This document shows positions 1 through 5,910 of a DNA stretch of 10,777 nucleotides, piece after piece (positions within the stretch are counted from its first letter, which is position 1; each line of letters begins with the position of its first letter). Source of the DNA: an uncultured Lewinella sp. (lineage in GTDB: Bacteria > Bacteroidota > Bacteroidia > Chitinophagales > Saprospiraceae); contig CALIGP010000388.1 in assembly GCA_938021455.1 (NCBI GenBank), forward strand, positions 1 through 10,777, given 5' to 3'. The translations under genes were made by a program, and so were the position numbers. Below the pieces are notes generated by a model that saw only the letters and a list, made by a program, of their open reading frames with translations, searched no databases and was not told the origin of the DNA.

Positions 1-1
1 G

Positions 2-67
2 AAGTACAAAATTGAGGTGCAGTTTCAGGCCCCGCCGACCAGGACGACGCAGGGGGATTTGGGGTAG
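2..67 (+). CDS. Possible C-terminal end of an unidentified protein (partial)
   Basis: Reading frame 2 is open from the window edge to a TAG at 65-67 and would encode 21 residues ending in TTQGDLG. The beginning (KYKIEVQFQAPP) alternates charged and hydrophobic residues like a beta strand, which is plausible for the tail of a secreted or beta-rich domain. The other two plus-strand frames close sooner or read less like protein. The fragment is too short to assign to a family, and an open stretch of this length could arise by chance. If real, the gene converges on the nucleotidyltransferase gene that ends at 150. Confidence 0.35.
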   Translation, partial: KYKIEVQFQAPPTRTTQGDLG

Positions 68-149
68 TTTGGTAGACGGTAGACTGCAGGGCGGTAGAGG
101 AATAGATTGCACTAAGAACACGGCTAGCTAGATTCAGGGCACGCCCTAC

Positions 150-755
150 CTACGATTTGGTCTTCTCATCTATCCAATTCTGATAGTCTTCCGGAGTATC
201 AATGTCAACGGGTGATTGCCGAAAACGGATGATATGAACGTTGTCTCCCGCTTGTTTAATCAAGGAGCGAGCACCTCGTTGTCCTTCCCCTGAAAGCAGA
301 TCATCCTTGTACCTGGCGGGAAAGATGGCTGGCACGCCAAGCCTCTCGGGGTACCAGGTAGCGATGATTTTGTTCGGGTTACGGAGAAAAGGGTCCGACA
401 AAAAAGCGAGGGATTCTGCACTCAGGGACGGCTGATCCGCCAACGTAATGAAGTATCCTTTCGGATCGAATGCACTCGCAGCACGCACACCTGCGGCGAT
501 GCTGGAGGCCATGCCTTTACGCCAGTCGGGGTTGTGGGCGAAGGTGATGCCTTCAATGCCCGATAGATGCTCCTTGATTTCAGCAGCGTAAGCTCCGGTG
601 ACGACGACTAAGGGATCCTCCAGGGCAGCATTCACGGCTGATTGAAGCATACTTCCATTGCCTACGTCCAGAAAGAGCTTCGGCTCCCCCATCCGCCGGG
701 ATTCCCCGGCGGCAAGAACAATGGTGACCAGTAGTGGGCGATTGTCTTCCGGCAT
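150..755 (-). CDS. MocA/MobA-like nucleotidyltransferase (NTP_transf_3 family)
   Basis: This 201-aa protein has the fold signature of the MobA-like NTP transferases, cytosolic enzymes that move a nucleotidyl group from NTP to an acceptor. Near the N-terminus (residues 14-26) is LAAGESRRMGEPK, matching the LAAGxSxRMGxxK nucleotide-binding loop. NPDWRKGMASSI (75-86) and LADQP (105-109, with the metal-binding Asp107) are typical of the MocA branch, which makes molybdopterin cytosine dinucleotide. DIDTPEDY lies near the C-terminus. Length is normal for the family. The ATG (755-753) shares one base with the upstream lipoprotein stop as TGATG, so translation is probably coupled. No other molybdenum-cofactor or XdhC-like gene is visible, so the cytidylyltransferase assignment is a family inference; a related sugar- or cofactor-nucleotide transferase remains possible. 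Confidence 0.85.
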   Translation of the reverse strand: MPEDNRPLLVTIVLAAGESRRMGEPKLFLDVGNGSMLQSAVNAALEDPLVVVTGAYAAEIKEHLSGIEGITFAHNPDWRKGMASSIAAGVRAASAFDPKGYFITLADQPSLSAESLAFLSDPFLRNPNKIIATWYPERLGVPAIFPARYKDDLLSGEGQRGARSLIKQAGDNVHIIRFRQSPVDIDTPEDYQNWIDEKTKS

Positions 756-1369
756 CAGATACGAGGGAGTACAATTTCAATCACCTTAGTATCCGGCGGA
801 ATGCTACTCTGCTCGACTTCCTGCATCCAGTTACCGGCGTCTAAGCGGTACCAGACACCATCGCTGACGGCGTAGGTGCGGCCTTCCGCTTCGGATCCAT
901 AAACTTCCATATCCCCGGCCAGGCGCTCCTGTAATTCGGCAAAAGTACTGCCCACTCGCAGACCGGGTTCCGTTACTACTTTAGAAGAGGTAATAGTAAT
1001 TTCTCCGATCATTCTTTCGTCGCGGGGCTCAGGAACCAGGTAGCCGAGTTCTTCGCCTTCAGCACCGTCAATGTATAGAACATCAAATTCACCATCAGGG
1101 GTGTCTAATTTCCCTTCGCGGAGGCCGGCAGAAAAATCAGCCAGTAAGTGGCCTGGCATCATGCCGAGTAGCCCATCCATCGTAATCAGGTAAGGATCTT
1201 CAGCGTCGATGGCATAGTTATCCGTGTTATCTCCGTTAGGATCTTCTAGTACGGCTTTACCGACACCTTCTTCTGAGGTTCGGTCATCCATTGTTTCCGG
1301 GGCATCCCCTCCACAAGCGACGAATAAAAAGAGAACCGGAAGCAAGAATATAACTTTGATCGTTTTCAT
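755..1369 (-). CDS. Predicted lipoprotein of unknown function, 204 aa
   Basis: The ATG at 1369 is preferred over an upstream start at 1435 because it places a classic lipoprotein signal at the very N-terminus: Lys2 and Lys5, a hydrophobic run, then the lipobox FVAC with acylated Cys19 followed by GGD. A disordered acidic linker (about 20-50) follows, rich in Asp, Glu, Asn and Gly. The remainder is a compact globular domain with a GEITITSSKVVTEPGLRVGS stretch followed by TFAELQERLAG. That arrangement loosely recalls DUF1131/YfeY-type lipoproteins, where an I-GxxIGxxFxxL unit is also present; I recognise it by pattern only. The gene is directly upstream of, and overlaps, the MocA-like gene. A weak minus-strand TAGCTTTA box at 1404-1397 could be a -7 element. 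The function is unknown. Confidence 0.75.
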   Translation of the reverse strand: MKTIKVIFLLPVLFLFVACGGDAPETMDDRTSEEGVGKAVLEDPNGDNTDNYAIDAEDPYLITMDGLLGMMPGHLLADFSAGLREGKLDTPDGEFDVLYIDGAEGEELGYLVPEPRDERMIGEITITSSKVVTEPGLRVGSTFAELQERLAGDMEVYGSEAEGRTYAVSDGVWYRLDAGNWMQEVEQSSIPPDTKVIEIVLPRI

Positions 1370-1587
1370 GGGTGTTGGTTTTTCGTTTGCCGAAGATAAA
1401 GCTATCCGCACTAAGCTTTGTTCGATTAAACTCATGAAAAAGCGGGCGCGGACGCAGGTTCAAAGTGATAGGTGGGGAGCAATGCTTACCGCTGCCCCGA
1501 TTTTTGCCTCTCACTAAGTCCATGTGAAAACACCACAGCCGTTACCTGCATGATGGCCTAACCGATTCCTCCATCCTAAAAATGAGA

Positions 1588-1615
1588 AAGGGCAGCCGTT
1601 TTCACGACTGCCCTT
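1588..1615 (-). terminator. Rho-independent-type terminator downstream of tRNA-Arg
   Basis: AAGGGCAG (1588-1595) pairs perfectly with CTGCCCTT (1608-1615), and a further CG/CG pair can form inside the loop. Read on the minus strand, the hairpin is followed by TCTCATTTTT, a modest U-tract. It lies 7 bases beyond the tRNA 3' end, so it most likely ends the tRNA transcript. Confidence 0.7.
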
Positions 1616-1622
1616 ATGAAAG

Positions 1623-1695
1623 TGAGCCCAGCAGGACTCGAACCTGCGGCCGCCAGATTAGAAGTCAGGTGCTCTATCCGCTGAGCTATGGGCCC
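1623..1695 (-). tRNA. tRNA-Arg, anticodon TCT
   Basis: The minus strand folds into a full 73-nt cloverleaf. The 7-bp acceptor stem is GGGCCCA/TGGGCTC (one G-T pair), the D stem is GCTC/GAGC, the anticodon loop is CTTCTAA with anticodon TCT (reads AGA), the variable loop has 5 nt, and the T arm is GCAGG-TTCGAGT-CCTGC. The discriminator base is A, and CCA is not encoded, as is common in Bacteroidota. The anticodon stem CCTGA/TCTGG carries one T-T mismatch in its middle pair (29-41). The gene stands alone, with a promoter-like box upstream and a terminator hairpin downstream. Confidence 0.96.
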
Positions 1696-1737
1696 AAACT
1701 TCCCTAATAAGACCAAAGGGGACCTAAAAGTTGCGCG

Positions 1738-1745
1738 CAAAGTTA
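1738..1745 (-). promoter_or_regulatory. -7 promoter box for tRNA-Arg
   Basis: On the minus strand this reads TAACTTTG, a perfect match to the Bacteroidota TAnnTTTG element, about 43 nt upstream of the tRNA 5' end. No TTG is present at the expected 19-21 nt spacing, so only the -7 half is supported. Confidence 0.5.
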
Positions 1746-1808
1746 ACGCCTTTAGTTTGATTGTACGTGGTGAAGATGAATTTTGAATGTACGTTGTCAG
1801 ATTTCATG

Positions 1809-3017
1809 TCACTTCTTCACCTGAATATACGCATCTACTTTAACGTAAGAAGTTAGCTCTACCCCCTTCGGTTCCCGGGTACTGATGCTGAGTGGCAGTC
1901 TGAATTCGATCGATTCATCAGTGTACTTTAGAATGGGTAAATGATTAAAGAAGGAACCATCTTTATTGATCAGGATGAGGTAGTTACGATCGGGTGACAA
2001 TTGCCAATTACGGTGTTCCAAGAGCCGGTCTCCGGAGAAAAGGAAGTATTCCCCATCAGGATTAAAGTTGATCTCCAGGCCGGGCAGGTCGCGGTAATGA
2101 ATGCCTCCCTTCTTCAGGAAAGATTCTTCATAAGCAAAACTCACACCGAAGGTGTCGGCCGGCGGATAGCTGGTGTCTACGGTAAGGCGGCCCTCGTTGA
2201 GCTGACGGCTAATTGTTTCCAGGCTTACGGTTTCTGGAATGATGGATACAATGGGTGTCAGCTCCACCTCTACAGGAGCGTAAGCGCCGTTCGTTTCCAC
2301 CACGTAGTGGGCGGAGAGATTACCTTCTTCATCTTTATTGACCACGAAGGGTCTAGCACCCAGAGATCCCTTTTTCCTGCCAAAAAACAAAAACAGGAAG
2401 CTTCCACGCATGGGAATCGGCGAAAAGCCACCGAGTACACTTCGTGCATCTGATCCGTTTCCGTTTCTACGAAAACTTACGGGATCCTCCGTATTTCCGT
2501 CACTGATCACGTAGTAGTCTTTGATATCTTTTGTCCTTTTCAGTTTCGGATCATTACCAAAATAAATCCGACTACTACCATTCTCCGCGTCATTAAACAG
2601 AAAGGTTTTCCCCAAATACTCGGAAGGGGGCGCGACTGTAAGCGGCGAGTCATTCGGTTCAAAAATAGCAGATGTAATCAGGCTGTCGTGCAGGTATAAG
2701 GTTAGGTTTAAATTTTCACCTACTTGCTCAGCGGTAATGGCCTGTTTATTAGAATCCAGTACCGTTGGATCTACGACGAGCTTCAGTTTGTTTTCCAAAC
2801 CCGTAAAATGGTTATTCAGGATTACCGTATCGCCCCGAAAACTGGCCACATCTCCTACAGATAACGGATCCATCAAAAATGGACTTCCCTCCGGATTGTC
2901 CAGTGCAAAGACCCATTCCTGATTCAGATAGTCTTGCCTTTCTGCTGAGGGTGCATTACCACAGGCAAAAAGAAAGCAAAGTAAAACAAGAGGGTAAAGA
3001 GAGTTTAGGTAAGGCAA
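1809..3017 (-). CDS. Predicted lipoprotein with lipocalin-like C-terminal part, 402 aa
   Basis: The N-terminus has a hydrophobic stretch ending in the lipobox LFAC with Cys19 followed by GN, so the protein is probably a lipid-anchored envelope protein. The start used is TTG at 3017. The frame is open only back to a stop at 3050-3048 and contains no ATG, although ATT (3023) and ATA (3038) are upstream; an ATA start would add a lysine to an otherwise uncharged n-region. The mature part is rich in beta-strand patterns. The last 100 residues (LEINFNPDGEYFLFSGD, then WQLSPDRNYLILINKDG) resemble the W-x-L-x-x-D-x-x-Y-L repeats of lipocalin-like Bacteroidota proteins. I do not recognise a named family. 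A TAACTTTA box at 3050-3043 could be a degenerate -7 element. The gene lies downstream of the porin with a 93-bp gap. Confidence 0.75.
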   Translation of the reverse strand: MPYLNSLYPLVLLCFLFACGNAPSAERQDYLNQEWVFALDNPEGSPFLMDPLSVGDVASFRGDTVILNNHFTGLENKLKLVVDPTVLDSNKQAITAEQVGENLNLTLYLHDSLITSAIFEPNDSPLTVAPPSEYLGKTFLFNDAENGSSRIYFGNDPKLKRTKDIKDYYVISDGNTEDPVSFRRNGNGSDARSVLGGFSPIPMRGSFLFLFFGRKKGSLGARPFVVNKDEEGNLSAHYVVETNGAYAPVEVELTPIVSIIPETVSLETISRQLNEGRLTVDTSYPPADTFGVSFAYEESFLKKGGIHYRDLPGLEINFNPDGEYFLFSGDRLLEHRNWQLSPDRNYLILINKDGSFFNHLPILKYTDESIEFRLPLSISTREPKGVELTSYVKVDAYIQVKK

Positions 3018-3110
3018 ATCAATAGGTTTTTGGGGTATATCGTAAAGTTACGGGTAAGAAGCGACAAAAGATCAGATACCTATTAGCTTGGTTGTGGTGG
3101 GCGGCCCCGT

Positions 3111-4403
3111 TCAATAATTCAAAATCAATTCAAAGCCCGCATAATCCCCCCGCTGAATGCCCCCGACACCGGGCTGAGAGAAGTAGTGACTGAGTTGGCC
3201 ATCGGCCGGCAGGTCTCCGCGGTCTCCGGAGATGGCGGTGTAATGCAGACCTACGCGGACTTTGCCAGGTACCAAGTGATAGTTTACGCCGGCATTAATG
3301 ATGGTCTCCTTACCTCCAAAGTAGTTGGTAGCTAACACGGCAGGATAGTCCTCCATATCCGTCGTGCCGTCGAAGCCGTAGAACATCAGGCTTGGCTCCA
3401 GGTACCGCGGCACGTCTGCTCCGGCGGGAGAAACATCGATATTCACCCCGGTTCTTATCATCCAGGTGGCGGACTCCAGGTCGGGCTCGGATGATTTTCG
3501 GATCATCCGGTGGTATTCGCCTTCAAGGTGAAAATGGCCAACGTTAACCAGACCGTCAAGGCCCACGAGAGAGGTGCCTCCTGGGGCGGCTCCGGTGGAT
3601 CCTTCGCTGGCCAGGTTGAGGGCTAAAGCGACGGTGCGGCGCTTACCAAAGCTATTGGCGGCGGGCAGGCCATAAGACCAAGTTTCTTTTTCCGGGTCAC
3701 CGAACATGACGTTAAGTCGGCTAACCAATAAGGAGCTGGAGGTACGCCCTCCGGTAATTCCGTTGTTCTGCGGGTTAAAAACACCCGCCCGGTAATCGAT
3801 GTGCATCTTACCTGACAGCGACGTAAGACCTCCCAAATAAATTCCTCCAGCTCCACCAGGGCCAGTTCCCGTTAGGTGTTGCCGCATATACCATTGGTTG
3901 AATCCCTTTTCCATACTGCTGGTGCCCAGAGCACCACTCATACTCTCCCGCCCAACGGGCGGGCGCAGGTACCCCCCAATCACGTAAAGAGCCTCGCTCT
4001 TGGGGCTAAGTTTGTACTGAGCGAAGATGTCCCAGATCTGAGCATTGGGAAAAGCGCCGTTGTTGACACCTCCGGGAGGGCCGGAGCGCTGGTCTTCACC
4101 GATCCAGTCGGCGGCCCCCAGGAACTTCAGAAAAAGTCGGTCACCAATCTTTGCCGTAGAGCCGAAACGCATGCGGCGAACAAGAAAGTTGAGTCGATCA
4201 GAGGCGTCTACGTAAGTATCGGATTCAGGAACATAATCCTGATGCCCCATGGTGTAGGTACTCCAGAGTTGAACACCGAGGATGGGCTTGATTTCCCAAT
4301 TTTTAAAGCTTGTTGGGGAGTCTTTTTCGGTCTGGGCGGTAAGAATGGATAGACCGGAGAGAAGAATAAGCAGGAAGAGGGGGCGGATGAGAGGTTGCTT
4401 CAT
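3111..4403 (-). CDS. Porin O/P-like outer-membrane beta-barrel protein, 430 aa
   Basis: The start at 4403 is chosen because it gives a clean signal peptide: MKQPLIRP, a Leu-rich core, then cleavage near LTAQ (residue 24). An ATG at 4496 would add 31 residues lying in the upstream repeats. The mature protein opens with amphipathic strands, and RLNFLVRRMRFGSTAKIGDR with FLKFLGAAD (about 70-100) matches the early conserved strands of phosphate-selective porin O/P and related Bacteroidota porins. Gly- and Tyr-rich alternating strands continue to the last residues GFELILNY, an aromatic C-terminus as expected for a barrel recognised by BAM. It should form a diffusion channel in the outer membrane; its substrate is not evident. 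No promoter box was found between it and the repeats. Confidence 0.8.
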   Translation of the reverse strand: MKQPLIRPLFLLILLSGLSILTAQTEKDSPTSFKNWEIKPILGVQLWSTYTMGHQDYVPESDTYVDASDRLNFLVRRMRFGSTAKIGDRLFLKFLGAADWIGEDQRSGPPGGVNNGAFPNAQIWDIFAQYKLSPKSEALYVIGGYLRPPVGRESMSGALGTSSMEKGFNQWYMRQHLTGTGPGGAGGIYLGGLTSLSGKMHIDYRAGVFNPQNNGITGGRTSSSLLVSRLNVMFGDPEKETWSYGLPAANSFGKRRTVALALNLASEGSTGAAPGGTSLVGLDGLVNVGHFHLEGEYHRMIRKSSEPDLESATWMIRTGVNIDVSPAGADVPRYLEPSLMFYGFDGTTDMEDYPAVLATNYFGGKETIINAGVNYHLVPGKVRVGLHYTAISGDRGDLPADGQLSHYFSQPGVGGIQRGDYAGFELILNY

Positions 4404-4820
4404 CGGGGCAAAATAGGGCGCTGAGAGGGAAAGGGCTGCTGTGGAAGGGAAAAAAGAACAATGGAGTTGGCTGGCTGCGCAGCTGGAGAGTTTCACGCAG
4501 ATGGACGCGGAAGGAGGAGAGGGCGCAGAGAGGAAAGGCTGCTGCGCAGCTTAGGGAGTTCTCGCGCGGAGACTGCGGAAGGTAGGAGAAAGGCGGAGGG
4601 AAGGGCTGCTGCGCAGCTGGAGAGTTTCACGCAGATGGACGCAGAGGGAGGAGAGGGAGCAGAGGGGAAAGGCTGCTGCGCAGCTTAGGAAGTCCTCGCG
4701 CGGAGACTGCGGAAGGTAGGAGAAAGTCGGAGGGAAGGGCTGCTGCGCAGTTCGAGAAGATCACGGATTGCGCGCATGAACGCGGAAGGGGAACGCGATG
4801 GCAAGTTAAATCTGGCCGCG
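4404..4820. other. Gene-free spacer between the AntA-like gene and the porin
   Basis: This 417-bp stretch carries no credible gene. Apparent plus-strand frames here, such as the one from 4461 to 4688, simply translate the repeats into low-complexity Arg/Gly/Glu peptide. Most of it is the 67-bp repeat array. On the porin side (about 4421-4442) a piece reading GAGAGGGAAAGGGCTGCTG looks like a degraded extra unit out of register. As both flanking genes are on the minus strand, the spacer follows the AntA-like stop and would form the porin leader if the two are co-transcribed. Confidence 0.7.
4474..4795. repeat. 67-bp tandem repeat array with alternating A/B half-units
   Basis: The palindrome GCTGCGCAG(C/T) recurs at 4474, 4541, 4608, 4675 and 4742, exactly 67 bp apart each time. 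Units alternate. A units (4474-4540 and 4608-4674) differ at 4 of 67 positions, and B units (4541-4607 and 4675-4741) differ at 3 of 67. The last amplification therefore copied a 134-bp A+B block with about 95% identity. A and B share the palindrome and a GCGGAAGG core but differ elsewhere. The fifth unit (4742-4795) is a diverged partial copy. The strand is purine-rich. The CACGCAGATGGACGC text resembles dispersed intergenic repeats I recall from other environmental Bacteroidota, but no copy outside this array is visible in the window. Confidence 0.9.
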
Positions 4821-5609
4821 CTACGCCGCTACCCGCTGCAATTTCCGAACGACTTCCGCATCCGCTACTGGAGCGAAGAGAAGATCTCCTTTTCGGTCAT
4901 CTACTACTTCGAGACGGAGCTGAGTGGCCAGCTCTTTGGCCAGTCGGCCGAGTTCCTGGGCGTAGGGCAGGGAATTCCCCAGTGCAGCGTAATGGTCAAT
5001 GATGCCGACCCGGATCAGTTCGTAAGCATCTGCGCGGATGAGCAGATCGCGGAGATCGAAACTGGCGGAGGGTTTCTGTCCGCGGCCTTCGAGTTGGTCG
5101 CGCAGATCAGCCATGGTGGTGAGAACGACATTTTCTTTCCGGAAATGGTTCCAGAACTCTCCCGTACCCCGCTTAGAGCTGTAGTAAGCCAAGTGGCGGC
5201 TCTCCGCCGCTTTTTGGCAACTGATACGGGCCATCGCTTTTGTTTGCTCGAGTAGCTCGAGCGTCTCCGTAGCCGTAAGGCTAACGTGCTCTGGGTATAC
5301 TTTTTCTTCCTTATTTAGCTTAGTCGCAATGGCTTGCTTAACCTTTGATTTGCTACTTAGGGCGATTAGCTTGGCCAGCTCCAGTTGAAGGTAGTACTCC
5401 TGCATCAATGCTCCCTTACTTTGGGGGGAACGGGCATAATCCTTCAAACCTTCGGGACGACGGATACCATCAACAAACTGAAACACGTCCTTCAACCAAT
5501 GACGAACATTGTTTTGGTAATGATGGTCCGCCAGGCCGAGTGCCCGGTGAAGCTCCGTAGCCTTAACGACTCGGGTACCTTTCTTACTGATGAGAATTTG
5601 TAAATTCAT
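4821..5609 (-). CDS. AntA/AntB antirepressor-like protein, 262 aa
   Basis: The first 100 residues follow the plan of the AntA/AntB antirepressor domain. KATELHRALGL (16-26) corresponds to the family's short N-terminal helix motif, then comes HWLKDVFQFVDGIRRPEG (37-54), then ALMQEYYLQLELAKLIAL (67-84), the last matching the family's YxLxLxxAKxLA helix, then KSKVKQAIA (87-95). A helical linker follows (105-140). The C-terminal region (about 185-262) is conserved-looking and includes PYAQELGRLAKELATQL (215-231) and VVDDRK; I cannot name it. ATG 5609 is preferred to a TTG at 5636 because the promoter box ends at 5634, so the TTG would sit inside the promoter. In phages such domains counter repressors. 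Here no phage gene is nearby, so a chromosomal regulatory role is an inference. Confidence 0.7.
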   Translation of the reverse strand: MNLQILISKKGTRVVKATELHRALGLADHHYQNNVRHWLKDVFQFVDGIRRPEGLKDYARSPQSKGALMQEYYLQLELAKLIALSSKSKVKQAIATKLNKEEKVYPEHVSLTATETLELLEQTKAMARISCQKAAESRHLAYYSSKRGTGEFWNHFRKENVVLTTMADLRDQLEGRGQKPSASFDLRDLLIRADAYELIRVGIIDHYAALGNSLPYAQELGRLAKELATQLRLEVVDDRKGDLLFAPVADAEVVRKLQRVAA

Positions 5610-5910
5610 GTTTGAAAACCGCTGTTGATAAAACAAATTTAGGAAGTGTTTGAATTAAAAACAACTTTAAAACAATTTATTTTTCACTTTTTAACGCTAA
5701 AATTGACTAATACTTAATAAAATGGCCAATAATTAACTTTTTTGATTATACTTTATTGACGTACTAACCACCATAAAGTTTGGAAATACATTTTCTACCG
5801 TCTTCCCCTTGCCTTTAGCCTTAGCTTGCACCTGCGTTCGCGCCCAGTTTCCGCTACTGCTCCGATGGTGCCGCCAAAAAGTGTACTATTGTCCTACAAT
5901 TTCTTCACTC
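5610..5910. other. AT-rich divergent intergenic region
   Basis: This 301-bp region separates the minus-strand AntA-like gene from the plus-strand decarboxylase gene. The part from about 5637 to 5790 is strikingly AT-rich compared with its surroundings and carries the minus-strand promoter. For the plus strand I find only an imperfect box: TTG at 5756-5758 and TAAAGTTTG at 5774-5782, whose inner spacing is one base too long and whose separation (about 15-16 nt) is short. The part from 5809 to 5910 is open in the decarboxylase frame, but its translation has no homology-like features and is probably untranslated leader. Confidence 0.55.
5634..5664 (-). promoter_or_regulatory. Bacteroidota-type promoter of the AntA-like gene
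   Basis: On the minus strand TTG (5664-5662) is followed after exactly 20 nt by TAAATTTG (5641-5634), a full match to the TTG-N19-21-TAnnTTTG consensus of the primary Bacteroidota sigma factor. Transcription should begin near 5628, giving a leader of roughly 20 nt to the ATG at 5609. Confidence 0.75.

Noticed and set aside
1474..1505. Hairpin GGGGAGC/GCTGCCCC followed by GATTTTT on the plus strand as a terminator
   Set aside because: The stem is bulged with a 10-nt loop, and no plus-strand gene lies upstream to be terminated.
2001..2453. Plus-strand frame of 150 aa opposite the 402-aa lipoprotein
   Set aside because: It is antisense to the lipoprotein gene and has no motif, signal or promoter.
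3876..4352. Plus-strand frame of 158 aa opposite the porin
   Set aside because: It is antisense to the conserved N-terminal strands of the porin and is not protein-like.
4461..4688. Plus-strand frame through the repeat array (75 aa)
   Set aside because: Its product is low-complexity Arg/Gly/Glu/Ala text that mirrors the repeats, and both flanking genes are on the other strand.
4474..4795. The repeat array as a CRISPR
   Set aside because: The whole 67-bp unit is repeated with no unique spacers, and there are no cas genes in view.
4776..5255. Plus-strand frame of 159 aa opposite the AntA-like gene
   Set aside because: It is antisense to a protein with recognisable domain motifs and a good promoter, and its own translation shows no family features.
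4821..5609. Prophage or mobile island around the AntA-like gene
   Set aside because: No integrase, transposase, phage structural gene or attachment-site duplication was found, and the neighbouring tRNA is intact without a visible second copy of its end.
5809..5910. 34-codon N-terminal extension of the PLP decarboxylase
   Set aside because: It is rich in Cys and Arg, starts with a non-ATG codon and precedes the clear family N-terminus at 5911.
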